Shown piece after piece: positions 48,120-59,716 of a stretch of 64,000 bases of DNA. Under the pieces are notes generated by a model that searched no databases, was not told where the DNA came from, and saw only the letters and a program-made list of their open reading frames with translations. The translations under genes and the position numbers were made by a program. Within the stretch, counting starts at the first letter, position 1. Each line of letters starts with the position of its first letter. Source of the stretch: Cochliopodium minus (Eukaryota; Discosea; Himatismenida; Cochliopodiidae); the NCBI GenBank assembly GCA_024220525.1, contig JAMYWO010000125.1:43856-107855 (forward strand), read 5' to 3'.

Positions 48120-51100
48120 TTAATTTCTTTGGGTGAAAATGAGCTTGATAGGTTTTCTTGGAGTGGTAGTGAGAACGCTCACAACATCCAAAATATCTTT
48201 TTAAAAGTAATAAAAATAAAAATAATAAAAAATAATAAACAATAATTTTGATTTACGAGGTTCAGTGCAACCTTTAGGGTGAGCGATGTTGTATTTGTGA
48301 ATGGTTGAGGCAATGATGTACAAGGATTCTATTTCTGCCATTTTGAGACCGATGCATGATCTGCTTCCCTGACTAAAAGGGATGTAAGTGTGAGGGAAGA
48401 TTTCGTCAGTGGTCCATCTATCTGGGTTGAATTTTTCTGGGTTTTTCCAATATTTTGGGTGTCTGTGAAGATTCTAAAAAAAAAAAGAAAAAATTTAAAA
48501 AAAAATTTAAGGTGAAAAATAAAAAAATAAAAAGTAAAAAATGGAAAATTACAGGAACATCAATGTAGACATGTGTATCTTTTGGTATGAAATATTCTCC
48601 TAAATGAGTATCTGTTTCTGCTTTCTTTGGGATTCTGTATTAAATAAAATTAAAATAAAAAATAAATAAAATTAAAATAAATAAAATTAAAATAAATAAA
48701 ATAAAATTAAATAAAATTAAATAAAATTAAAATAAATAAAATTAAATTCAAAAATTTTTTTTTTTTTTAATTACGTGAAAACAGGAGGCATGAGTCTGAG
48801 GGTTTCTTTGAAGACAAGCATGGTGTAAGACATGTTTTTGACGTCTTCATAATCAACATCTTCTTTTTCTCCTTTCAACTTTAAATATTCCTCTATGATT
48901 CTTTCTTGCATCTCTGGATATGAAGCCAAATAAGCAAAAACAAAAACTAAAGTATGGGCAGTTGTCTCTTTGTAAAAAAAAAAAAAAAAAAATTAAAAAA
49001 AATAAAAAATTTTTATGTAAGGATTAATTGAAAAAAAAAATCATATTTTAAAAAATTAAAATAAAAAATCTTGTTAATTAAATAAAAAATCTAAAAAAAA
49101 TAAAAAAATCTTATCATTTAAAAATTATTCAAAAAATAAAAAAAATGAAAATAAAAATTAAAAAAAATTAAAATAAAAAATCTTTTCATTTAAATTATTC
49201 AAAAAATAAAAATAAAAATAAAAATAAAAAAAATTTATTAATACCATGACCTGCTAAGAAGAAAATGAACCCATTTGATCTTAATTCACTGTCGTTCAAA
49301 ATTTCAGCTTAAAAAAAAAAATTAAAAATAAAACAATTAAAAATAAAAAACTATTAAAAAAAAAAAAAAAATAAAAAAATTTTTTTTTTTTTTTATACTT
49401 TCTTCGTTTGCTTTTACAAGTAAGGACAAGAGATCAGATTTAGAGTTGGAATCTTCATTATTTTGATTTTTCTTCCCCTCTTGGATCACATCGTTCAAAT
49501 CTAAATTGAAATCGTCAAAGTTCTTGTGAAGATCTGGGAATCCAAAGAATGGAAGGTTTTTCGAGATGAAATGAGGAACTTTTATTTTTTAAAAAAAATA
49601 AATTAAATGTTTTGTAAAAAATTAAAAAATTTAATTAAATATTAAAAATTATTCTTTTTTCTATTACCTGCAATGTATGTCTAGAAATTTTTTTTTGTTT
49701 TTAAATCTTTATCATTTTATTTTTTATTTTTATTTTTATTCATTTTTTATTTTTATTTTTATTTTTAATAATATTATTTTTCAAATATTTATTATTTTGT
49801 TTATTTTTTATTTTTATTTTCAAATATTATTTTTCAAATATTTATTATTTTATTTATTTTTACATGTTATTTATTTTATTTTTATTAATTTTTATATTTT
49901 ATTTTTATTACTTTTATTTTATTTTTATTAATTTTTATATTTATCATTATTTTTATTTTATTTTGATTTTAATTTTAATTTTTTTTATTTTTATGTTTTA
50001 TTATATATATTTATCATTTATTTTGATTTTTACCAAAACTCTGGTTTGTACAACGTTGAAGGATTGATGGAAAGGAATTCTTCCCTTGTTTTCTGTGGTT
50101 TTTTGAACGTCATCCCAAGTACCATCCATATCTCTCCCAAAACTTTTTTATTTTTAAAAAAACAAAATTATTAAAAAATCAATAAATAAATTAAAATAAA
50201 ATTTAAATATTTACACTGCAGCTCCAGTAACTTTGCAAAAAAAAATTTGGATTAATTTTTTTTTTGAATTTATTAAATTAATATTTTTATTTTATTTTAT
50301 TTTTTATTCAATTATTTTATTTTATTTTTATTTGTTTTATTTATTTGTTTTATTCATTTATTTTTTTTACTAGCTAAAGTCAACTTTGAAAAGTGAGGAT
50401 TCAAGTCAATGAGATTGTCTTTGTTGGAGATGTGTTGGTCTATTTTCTTGAAAAACAAACTAATGTGATGTTTGGTGCACTCCAATGCGAACTTCAAATT
50501 TTGCGTAGAAAAAGCAGGGTTACATATTTTCCTGTGTTTTTTCCATTCTTCTCCCTCTTAACATTAATTTAATATTAAAATTAAAAGTAAAATTAATAAA
50601 ATGATTTAAATAAAATTATTTTAAAATAAAATAAATAAAATAAAATAACATTATTTAGTAATATTTATAAAAAATGAAAATAAAGTTAAAGTAATTTTAT
50701 TAAAGAATGATAGTTTAAAATAATAATTAAAAATTGAAAAAAAATTTTAATTTCAAACAAAAGTTTAATCTTTTAATTAAATTATCGAAAAGAAAAAATT
50801 TACTTGTAACAACAATATTTCTTCCGAGAAAATCAAGAGTTCCCTAATATTTTTTTTTGTAAAATTTGAAATATATAAATTAATTTCAGTTTTTTTTTTT
50901 TACATAAACTTCGAGAGGCTTGTCAAACTCTTTTTTCATGGTTGCATCCTTAATGAAATTTGGATCCCTCAAAAAAATCGTGTTTCTATTGTAACAAGAT
51001 TTCTAAAAAAAATTTTGAAAAGAAAAAAATGAAAGGAAATTTCGCAGAAATTTTTTTTTTTTTTTTTACAACAAATAATTCTTTTCCTTTGTATAAGCTT

Positions 51101-51523
51101 TCATAGTAATGTTGATCCATTGGTAGAATAGGATCCAATTTTTTCAATAATCCAGGATAAAATTCTTTTTTTGAAGATTATTCATTTAATTTATTTATTT
51201 CGGTGAATATTATTTATAATATTTATTTCTATTTTTTTTGAACCTGCGATCATCACTAAGATTGGATCCAATGAATTGAAGAAATTATTATCTGAAAGGA
51301 AATAAAAAAAAAAATTATTTTATTGAGGAATTTCCTTGATCTTTGATATTATTTTTACATCCTGGAAGATGGGATGAAATCTTCTTGTTATGTTCATAAT
51401 TTTTCAATAATTGCGACTTTAGAAAGTATTAATTTATATAGGGAAGTAAAATGAAATGGAATTTATTACAATCTTAAAAATTATGAACAAAATCAATGCA
51501 GTAAATATGAGAAGAAATATCAT
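48120..51523 (-). CDS. Cytochrome P450
   Basis: Sixteen exons, exactly 510 codons: 51523-51470, 51416-51359, 51291-51244, 51164-51070, 51002-50904, 50843-50804, 50556-50371, 50230-50215, 50142-50034, 49680-49668, 49578-49399, 49307-49245, 48967-48775, 48634-48553, 48473-48257 and 48196-48120. Two are microexons of 16 and 13 nt. The first exon is only an N-terminal membrane anchor (MIFLLIFTALILFIIFKI). P450 landmarks: WKKHRKICNPAF (C-helix), FFLAGHETTAHT (I-helix oxygen-binding motif), KETLRL (ExxR), NPDRW (PERF-like), and the haem loop FSQGSRSCIG with the axial Cys. It is a complete ER-bound monooxygenase; substrate unknown. The start codon lies 30 bp from the stop of the minus-strand gene to the right. 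Confidence 0.9.
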
Positions 51524-51553
51524 GGATCGATTTTTTTTATTTTTTATTATATT

Positions 51554-52627
51554 TTAATTGGACTTTTTAACCCAATTTGATTCAATCCATTCTATGACTT
51601 CATGATAAAAAGACAGATCTAACCCGACTTGTCTAGCCAAAGGAAATATCCAAGGAATCTCGGAGAAATACTTTTTGTTTTCAAGAATATAAGGAGTTAC
51701 ATGTTTGAACCTTTTAAATTTGATTTGGTTTTTGAAATAACCCAAAATGGTAAGCAAGAATTTGGGGAATTGAATGACTTTTATTTTGAAGTAGCTATTG
51801 ATGCTATTGTAGATAATCAATGAATTCTTATTTTTAGTGAATTTTTCCCAATTGTCTTTGTTTGCAAATAGCTGATGTTCTCTCTTTTTTTGGCCAGATA
51901 TCAAGAATGTACAGTTTTGAGGTGTTCCTTTGCCACCAATAAATTTGAGAGCTTCACCACTCAAATTTAATTTTTGTTTTCCAATATCCACTAAACCATC
52001 CTTAGTTTCCTTAAAGATTTCGTCAGTGGTATTATTCAATAGATCACAAAAAGAACTAATTGTTGAATTCAACTTCAACTCTTTTTCATACTTCTTCAAC
52101 AAAGTACATCTATTATTGGAATCAATATATTGATTCAAAATGTTGGTGAGTTTTTCTCGTTCAATAATTGTTCCCAATTTGTTTAGCTGCTTGAAATCTT
52201 CTTTTTTTAAGAAGTAACAATGTTCCCACATTTTATTCTGTTCAATCTCTTCTAAACTTTTATTTTTTACGAACAAATGAAAGTCATTGTTTGTATCTCT
52301 TTCTGAATTATCTCTTTGTTGATTTATTTCTTCAAAAAACTTGAAAAGAAGCAACTCAATTGTAAATGAGAAAACAACCGCAGCATCGTGGTCTTGTATT
52401 CCTTCTTCCAAGAGTAATTTACTGTTCAAGTTGAATGTTGAAACTTTCTCTTCATTTTTTTTGAGGAAATTGATTGGGTCAATTCCTTTCTCCAAATAAT
52501 TGTGGTAGATTTCATTTCTAAATTCCCTTAAGTCTTTATTCTCTTTTACATCTAAAATTTTCCTTTCGACCAAATGAATTAACCTCAAGGGCTTTATTGT
52601 TTCCAAAACTTTTTTTTTTTCTAACAT
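51554..52627 (-). CDS. Unknown protein, single exon
   Basis: Intact reading frame of 357 residues from the ATG at 52627 (MLEKKKVLETIKP). Predicted mostly helical, Lys/Glu/Asn/Leu-rich; charged N-terminal third, then ELLLFKFFEEINQQ and a Lys-rich tail IEWIESNWVKKSN. No signal peptide. One moderately hydrophobic stretch (VIQFPKFLLTILGYF) is too broken for a confident membrane helix. A Gly patch FIGGKGTPQ lies mid-protein. No motif is recognised. It is intronless among intron-rich neighbours and ends 30 bp before the P450 start. It could be lineage-specific or recently acquired; nothing proves either. Confidence 0.6.
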   Translation of the reverse strand: MLEKKKVLETIKPLRLIHLVERKILDVKENKDLREFRNEIYHNYLEKGIDPINFLKKNEEKVSTFNLNSKLLLEEGIQDHDAAVVFSFTIELLLFKFFEEINQQRDNSERDTNNDFHLFVKNKSLEEIEQNKMWEHCYFLKKEDFKQLNKLGTIIEREKLTNILNQYIDSNNRCTLLKKYEKELKLNSTISSFCDLLNNTTDEIFKETKDGLVDIGKQKLNLSGEALKFIGGKGTPQNCTFLISGQKKREHQLFANKDNWEKFTKNKNSLIIYNSINSYFKIKVIQFPKFLLTILGYFKNQIKFKRFKHVTPYILENKKYFSEIPWIFPLARQVGLDLSFYHEVIEWIESNWVKKSN

Positions 52628-52951
52628 AAATTGTTTCAAATTTTTTTGTATTGTGCAAATTAAAAAAGAAAATTTTTTTTTATGAATTTTTATGTTATGA
52701 ATTTTTATGTTATGAATTGAAAGAATTAAAAAAGATTATTTAATTTTACTCAAATAAAATGAACTATCCTTGTTAAAACTTAATTTTTTCAAAAAGGAAA
52801 AGGAATGAAAGAATCAATTGCAATATAAAGTGATCCAAATTTTTTGTTGTTCAAAAACATAAATTGTGGAAGAGATAAATAAAAGTTTTAATTTCAATCA
52901 AAAATGTACAAAATTTTTTTTTTTTGTTTACAAAGATTACACAAGGTAAGA
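52628..52951. other. Intergenic region, unknown gene to UBAC2-like gene
   Basis: About 320 bp, AT-rich. It contains a short direct repeat, ATGAATTTTTATGTT, near 52682-52712. No gene is recognised. Confidence 0.5.
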
Positions 52952-54207
52952 TTAGTTCCTCTCCTCAATGATAATGTTAACAGAATCATCAGAATCGCTC
53001 GAATCATCAAGAGAATGCCTCTGGAGAAGAGGCCTGTTGAAAGTAGCAGAAGGAACGACATTCTGCGCAGAAGACTTTTCGCCCAAAACAAAGTTGTCGA
53101 AGAAAGAAGGCATTTTGAAACGAGAGATGTTGAAAAGCTTGGAATGGTAAAGGACACCCATAAAAACAGAAGAAAGCAAAATGATGATCAAAGAAGGAAT
53201 CTTCATAAGAAAAAGCTGCAAACCAATCACGTAAATGAAAGTTTTGTTAGTGATCCAAATGGTGTTGAACAATTTAAAGTTGTAGAGAGTAGGGGTTTGG
53301 TAGTAGTAGAGAACAAACTCGGTGAAGATGAGGGAGTAGGGTCCCGAACAGTAGAAGGGTCCGTATTTGGCCAGCATCTTGGTTTTGTTGGTGTTGGTGG
53401 GGAGGAAGGAGAGGAGGGCTATTCCGAGGAACTCTAGCACTTCTCCCATCAAGTAGCAATACAAAACAAAGAAGGTGAATTTGGATGATCCCATTTGTCT
53501 TTCAAACATCCTTTATTGTAAAATTATATATCGTTTAAGGAAATTATAATTTTAGAATGATTTGATTAATCAAGCTTGTGAAACTATCATGAAGATATAT
53601 GTTTATAAAAGAAAGATTCTGATTCTTTCATTTTTGATAATAACAAAGGATATCTCATCAATTTTATTAAAAGATATTTTACCTGAAATAAAAGAGAAGA
53701 TTTATCCCAAATAAGATTTCTGCCAAATTTGTGAAATATAGCTTATGTGTTATCAATCTCCAAAACTGATAATCATGGAATACTTGCTTTAAATTTTGAA
53801 ATGAAAATACTGGTTCCATTTTTGTTAATGATACCAATACTGATAGTACCATCGTCATTATTATTATTGCTTTTGTCACTTTTGCATCATCTGTGAGTAA
53901 TGAAAAAAAAAGAATTTGAAAAATATATGTGAAAATTAATTATGCTTTGTGATATGCTTGAATGCATTTGTAAAATGAAGACATTAGGCAATATTATTGT
54001 TTATTCCTATTTTACTTTAATTTATAAGGTTAAAAGCTAATATATTATTATGGATGTTTAAAATATGAAGGAGGCTAATTCTAAAATAGGATGATATATA
54101 AGTATCAAAAGAATATCATCAAGTATCATTTGGTGGTTGTAGTATAAAATATATAATTTTTTTTTTTTTTTTGAATACAAACTAAATCCCTTGGTTCCAC
54201 CAAACAT
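52952..54207 (-). CDS. UBAC2/DSC2-like rhomboid pseudoprotease
   Basis: Three exons, 54207-54183, 53890-53683 and 53510-52952; 264 codons. The 25 nt first exon (MFGGTKGF) joins NDAKVTKAIII to give the family N-terminus GxxGFxNAPVTK. Further family text: DYQFWRLITHKLYF (rhomboid L1-like WR motif), MFERQMGSSKF, SGPYSLIFTEF, and ITNKTFIYVIGLQLFL, nearly the human UBAC2 ITNKTLIYILGLQLF. Five or six hydrophobic segments are visible; no Ser/His catalytic dyad motif (GxSG) is seen, as expected for the pseudoprotease group of ER-associated degradation. The C-terminal UBA domain of animal UBAC2 is absent; instead an acidic Ser/Asp tail (DSSDSDDS) ends the protein. Confidence 0.83.
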
Positions 54208-54343
54208 TTGAAAAGATTAATATTGACTGATTTAGAATTTAAAACCTTAGTTCCTTTCTAACTTTTTTTTTTTTTTAATTGTTTTTATTTTAGAGATAAA
54301 TTATATAAAAAAAAAACATCGTTTTTGGATAATTATTTTTGAG

Positions 54344-57300
54344 ATGCAGATAAACAATGATATTATCAATAGCACGGAAGAATATTATTCAAATACTTCA
54401 AACAATGATTTCAATTATTTTGTATTTTTGAGTGAATTCGACATAGATTATGGAATTAGCTTGAAGCATTCGATACCCCAAATGAAGAAATCTGACAAAA
54501 TAAGAGAAGAGTAAAATAAAAAAATCAATTAAAATTTGAATACAAATAAATACAATGATCAAAGAAAATTATTAAATCAAAAAGAATGAAAATACAAAAA
54601 TAATTATCCTTGAAATGAATATTTAATATTTATTACGATAATAACTATATACTTTAAGATTAAATAAATAAATAAAATATTTTTTTTTTGTTTTTTATTT
54701 TTATTTTTATTTTATAATTTAAATATTTTTCATATTTTACCTATTGAGACAAATCATTCAAAAACTACCATGTTTTCAAAAAAACTTTATTATAGATTGA
54801 TATCTAATCTGATGATACCAAGTGGATCACACAAATGGAACTGGGACTGGACAGTGTTCTCTCTTTACAAAAAGAAAGACGAGAAAGAAGTGAAAGAGGA
54901 AAAAGTTCATGGGGATTGGGAGATCATCAACGACGACAACAACTCTCACTTAAATGGAGAGAAAGAGGAAGAACCAATAAGGGTGATCACTGTAATATGG
55001 TCCAAAGGTAAAAAGAAACAATATATTTCAATAAAAATTTTCAAACCAAAACTTTTTATTTCAAAAAAATTTTGAAAAAAGAAAATTATTTAAATATAAA
55101 AGTTTTTTTTTGATTTTCTCTTATATTTTTTTTATTTATAATATATTTTCTTTATATATAATAATTAAATTGATAAAAAAAAATAAAAATATTTCAAAAA
55201 AGTCAATTATCAAAAAGTTAATTTGAATTAAAAATTTAAAGAATAAAGTGATAATATTTAAATAGTAATTTTTTTTTTTAAAAAAAAATTAAAAAAGAGG
55301 ACAAAAACGCAAAAAGAGGAGCAATACTAAAATCACTAGGATTAGGATCAAGATCCCTCTCATACCAAATCCTCATCTCAATGGCGCCCCTCCTCAAAAT
55401 TTTTTTGCAAGAATATTTTAAAGAGTTTGACTTTTCACTCCTTAAAAAACTCCATCAATTGATGAGCGGAAACCCCCAAATAGAAAATATCACAAAGTCT
55501 ATTTCTTATAAGCGGGAATTTCCTTTGTTTGTTTATCATTCGAAGAAACTTGTTACTATTTTGAAAAATGATGATGGAAAAATTGTTTTGCCTATTTGTA
55601 ATTTTTTAAAATTAAAATTTATTTTATTTTTTGTTTTTTTTTCAAAATTTATTTTTTATTTTTGTTTTTTTTATTTTTTTTATTTTTTTTATTTAAATAT
55701 TTTTAGCAATAAGCAGGGTTCCTCTTGAATCTGAGTTTTGTTCTATAAAACAATTGCTTCTGGTTCTTGGAAGTGATATAATGGTAAAAAAAATTAAAAA
55801 AAATTTAAAATAATAAATTAAATTTAAAATAATAAATTAAAATTAAATTAAAAAATTAAAATTTAAATATGAAAAAATTGTGAATAGGTAGTATACAATT
55901 CGATAGTGAGGGGAGAAAATATTTTTTTGAATGGCTTTGGTGTTTCTTCTTCTACTCTTTCCTCTTTTGCTTTGTCCTTTAATCTTCTCTTCAGACCTTT
56001 AGACATTTCCGACCGAGTAAAAAAAATAAAATAAAATAAAATAAAGAAATGAGAAATAAATTAATAAATTTAAAACAGGAAAAAAATTAATTATAATGAA
56101 AACAAAAAAATCAAAATTTAAAAATAACAAAAAATAATAAAAATAAATTGAAAAATAAGAAATAATAAATTATTAATAAAAATAAAAATAATAAAATTTA
56201 AAAAAAAAAAATTAATAATAAAAATAATAAAAAATAAATTAATAAAATAATTAAAAAAATAGTTTTTAATAAATAATTTGAACAAAAATTTAGTAAAAAA
56301 AATGAAATAATTTTTTAAAAATAATTTGAAAAAATTATTCTTAAAAAATCAAAAAAATTAATTAAAAAATTAAAAAATTAAAAAAAAATCAAAGATTTAT
56401 CCCAACGTCGACTTACATTATGTTGAATCCATTTCCCTCAAAAAAGGAATCATAGTGGGATGTTCTAATCCTATAGTGGAGGACAATGTGAAGTGGGATC
56501 TCATAGTAAACATCCTCAAAAAAACCATCAAAAAAAATAACGGAAATAATCAGAAATATACTTCCGAAAATTCCTCCACTATAATTGGAAAACCCAAATC
56601 TTACAAGTTTTATGATGAAAATTTTTATAAAAATTTGGAAGAAGGAATTAGGTAAAATTTTTTATTTTTTTTATTATTTTTATTTTTTATTATTTTATTA
56701 TTTATTTTTTATTTTTTATTTTTTATTTTTTATTATTTGATATATTTTATTTTTTTTATTTTTTGGATAGATTGGGTTGTGATGAACAGTGGCTTTCATT
56801 GCAGTTTTATAATTACACAAGTCTTTTGATAGACATTGCCAACAACGAAGATTCCACCACTTATTTTTATCGTAACGAAGAACTTCAAAACAGCAACAGT
56901 TTATTATCGTAAAAAAAATTAAAATTAAAAATATTTTAAAAAAAAATTAAAAAAAAAAAATTAAAATTAAAAAAAAAATTAAAATTAAAAAAAATTAATT
57001 ATTTTTCTATTAGATATAATTTGTGTAAGGAGCTGAACCAAGAAAGGACAATTCTTTTTAAGTTTACTCAATCTTTCCAAAACTACATCATTACTTTCAG
57101 AGGGATGAAAAGATCATGTTCGATAGACATTCCTAATTTGTTAAGAAAATTGGCTGTAAGAAATACTTTTTTGTTTTTTTTTTTAAATTAATTTTTATTT
57201 TTTTATTTTTTTATTTTTTTAAAATTTTTCAATTTAAAAGATTTGTTTAACTGAAAATGAACTCCTCAATATATATAAATCACCAGAAAAAATGAAAAAG

Positions 57301-57537
57301 TTAGTGTACAACAATAATTTAATCATATCTGTGGCAGAACAGCTGATAGAAAACGTGAAAACAGACCAACACATGTTGGAACTTCTTATTTTTTGTTTCA
57401 AATACCCCAATCTCCAGTTTCTTTCTGGTTTGACTCCCTTTTTGATAGACAAGCACGATGTTTTGTTGAATCTTGAAATTTTAAAGTCTAAACTTTCTTT
57501 TGTGAAAGATGAATGGATAGAGGGAACTATAAACTGA
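54344..57537 (+). CDS. DENN-domain protein (AVL9/DENND6-like)
   Basis: Nine exons: 54344-54510, 54796-55007, 55298-55597, 55707-55783, 55888-56016, 56395-56651, 56771-56908, 57014-57155 and 57241-57537. The N-terminus has FLSEFDIDYGISLKHSIP followed by ISNLMIPSGSH, the upstream-DENN pattern (FxxxxGxxxxxxIP, LPxGSH). The centre has SYQILISMAPLLKIF and LISMAPLL-type strands, then the DENN core YNSIVRGENIFLNG, FRPLDIS, YPNVDLHYVESI, and IIVGCSNPI. DENN proteins are exchange factors for Rab GTPases or membrane-traffic regulators. The subclass is uncertain: the VGCSNPI motif recalls AVL9/DENND6. It shares a 136 bp divergent promoter region with the UBAC2-like gene. Confidence 0.72.
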
Positions 57538-57631
57538 AAACTTGATAAAAAAAAAAATTTATTTAAAAATAAAAACACTAGATAAAAAAAAAAATTTTTA
57601 TTTTTTAATTTTTTCTTTTTTTTTTCCGTTT

Positions 57632-59457
57632 TTAATCGACTGAAAACTTTATTATCATATGAACAACAAACTTTGGAATTTTTGTTTTCTTTTCATTATG
57701 AATAATTTTGAGGGTTCTCAGAAAATAAAAAACCCTAGACTGGAAAGTGTCTGAAAACAAAAGATGATTAGCAGGTTCCCAATCTACAAGTCTTTCTCCT
57801 GATTAAAAAAATTTAAAATAAATTTTATTTTTATATTTAATTTTATATTTATTTTTTCATATTTATTTTTTTTATTTTGTTTTGTTTTATTTTTTTTTTA
57901 TTTTATTTATTTTTGAATTTATTTTTTTATTAATAATTATTTTTTTATTTTTTTATTTTTTTTTGAACTTTTACCACATATCAAAATAGAAGCACTAGGT
58001 TCATTCATTAACTTGAAGGGAACAATGTAAGTGTAATTTCCTTTTTTGCCAAGTTGTCCTATTTAAAAAAAAATTTGAAATTATAAAAAATAATTATTAG
58101 TAAAAATACAGAAAAAATAAAAAAAAAAAAAAATAAAAATAAAAAAAAAACTGAAAATTAAAAAACCAAATTAAAAATTGTTTCACCAGAAGAATTGTCT
58201 CCAAAAGCAATGATATCACCGTTGAATTTGTGAATAAAACAATGGTTGAAACCCACTCCTATTTTCTTAATTTCTCTGTCATTCATGATCAAAACGTGCT
58301 TTGATTTTGTCTCTGTGTTTCCAATGCCAAGTTGTCCACAAGAGTTGTCACCTTAAAAAAAAAAAAATTTTCATTTTATTTTTTTCATCTTTTAAATTAA
58401 TTTATTTTTTTTTTTTTTGTAAAAAATAATCATTTTTTAAAAAATAAATTTATTTTTGATTTAATTTATTTTTATTTATATTTATATTTATATTTATATT
58501 TATTTATATTTATTTATATTTATTTTTTTATCATTATTTTTTTTTTTTTAAATATTTTTTACAATTTTTTATTGTTTATTTTTTTATTTTTATTTTTCAT
58601 TTTTATTTTTCATTTTTATTTTATTTATATTTTATTTTATTTTATATTTTATATTTTATATTTTATATTTTATATTTTATATTTCTTATTTTTATTTTTT
58701 ATTTTATTTTTTTATTTTTTATTTTATTATTTTTCATTATTTTTTATTTTTTATTTTTTATTTTTTATTATTTTTCATTATTTTTTATTTTTATTTATTT
58801 ATTTTTTATTTTGTTTTATTTTTATTTATTTTTATTTTTTATTTTTTATTTTATTTTACATTTTTCGCTTATTTCTTTTTTAATTTTTTATTTTATTACC
58901 ACAACCTAAAAGATCTCCATTTCTTTTGTATATGAGATGATGGTTTTGCCCACAATATATTCCTATTATGTTTGGATCATTCATAATCAAATCAGGCGTC
59001 TTTTTAAAAAAATTAACGAATAAAAATTAAAATATAAAAATATTTTAACAAGAAAAAAAAAATTAAATTTAAAAAAATGTTCAAAAAAAATTTGTTAAAA
59101 AAAAAAAAAAAAAAGAGAATTTACGAAATAATTAATTTTTTTTTTACTTTTTTATCCTGAAAAGAACCTAACCCAAGTTGTCCAGAAGAATTGGATCCTA
59201 AAAAAGAAAAAAAAATTTAAATTAAAAAAAAAAAATCAAAAAAAAAATCAAAAAAAAATTAAAATGATTAAAAAATATAATTTAAAAAAAAATTGAAATA
59301 AATATAAATTTACCAAGACCTAATAAATCACCATTTTCTTTGTAGATTAAAGTGAAATATTGTCCAGAGGCAACATTACGTATCTTGGCGTTCATTATCA
59401 GTTTAGGAGTGTCCACTATTTCTTCTCCCAGGCCTAATTGTCCAAAAGAGTTATCAC
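57632..59457 (-). CDS. RCC1-repeat protein, 5' end missing
   Basis: Exons seen: 59457-59314, 59197-59148, 58999-58900, 58351-58186, 58058-57975 and 57798-57632. They encode at least four RCC1 repeats of about 50 residues: GDNSFGQLGLG, SNSSGQLGLG, GDNSCGQLGIG, GDNSSGQLGKKG, each followed by a GQNHHLIYKRNGDLLGCG-like strand. Exon ends fall inside the repeats' Gly turns, so the gene probably grew by repeat duplication. The C-terminus is a helical module (SRVFYFLRTLK, KTKIPKFVVHMIIK) and not an enzymatic domain. The 5' part is lost in A/T repeats and an ambiguous base at 59508; the upstream exon there is a channel exon. RCC1 propellers bind chromatin, GTPases or ubiquitin targets; here the role is unknown. 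Confidence 0.8.
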
Positions 59458-59469
59458 CTTTTAAAAAAA

Positions 59470-59716
59470 ATATGAAAAATAAAAAATAAAAAAATTTGAA
59501 ATAAAAANTAAAAAATAAAAAATAAAAAATAAAAAATAAAAAATAAAAAATAAAATAAAAAATAAAAAATAAAAAATAAAAAATTAAAAATAAAAAAATA
59601 AAATGAAAAATATTAAAATATAAAAATAAATAAATAAATAAAATGAAAAATAAAATAGAATGAAAAAAGAAAAATAAAATAAAAATAAAAAATGAAAAAT
59701 AAAAAATAAAAATAAC
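59470..59716. repeat. AAAAT-type tract with ambiguous base at 59508
   Basis: About 240 bp of AAAAAT/AAAAT repeats with one N. It separates RCC1 repeats (left) from a Slo-channel RCK2 exon (right), two unrelated protein families on the same strand. A chimeric join is likely here. Confidence 0.55.

Noticed and set aside
54770-55075. DENN gene starting at MFSKKLYY (54770)
   Set aside because: The phase from the upstream exon fits an acceptor at 54794-54795 instead, giving EELISNLMIPSG; the ATG at 54770 lies in the intron.
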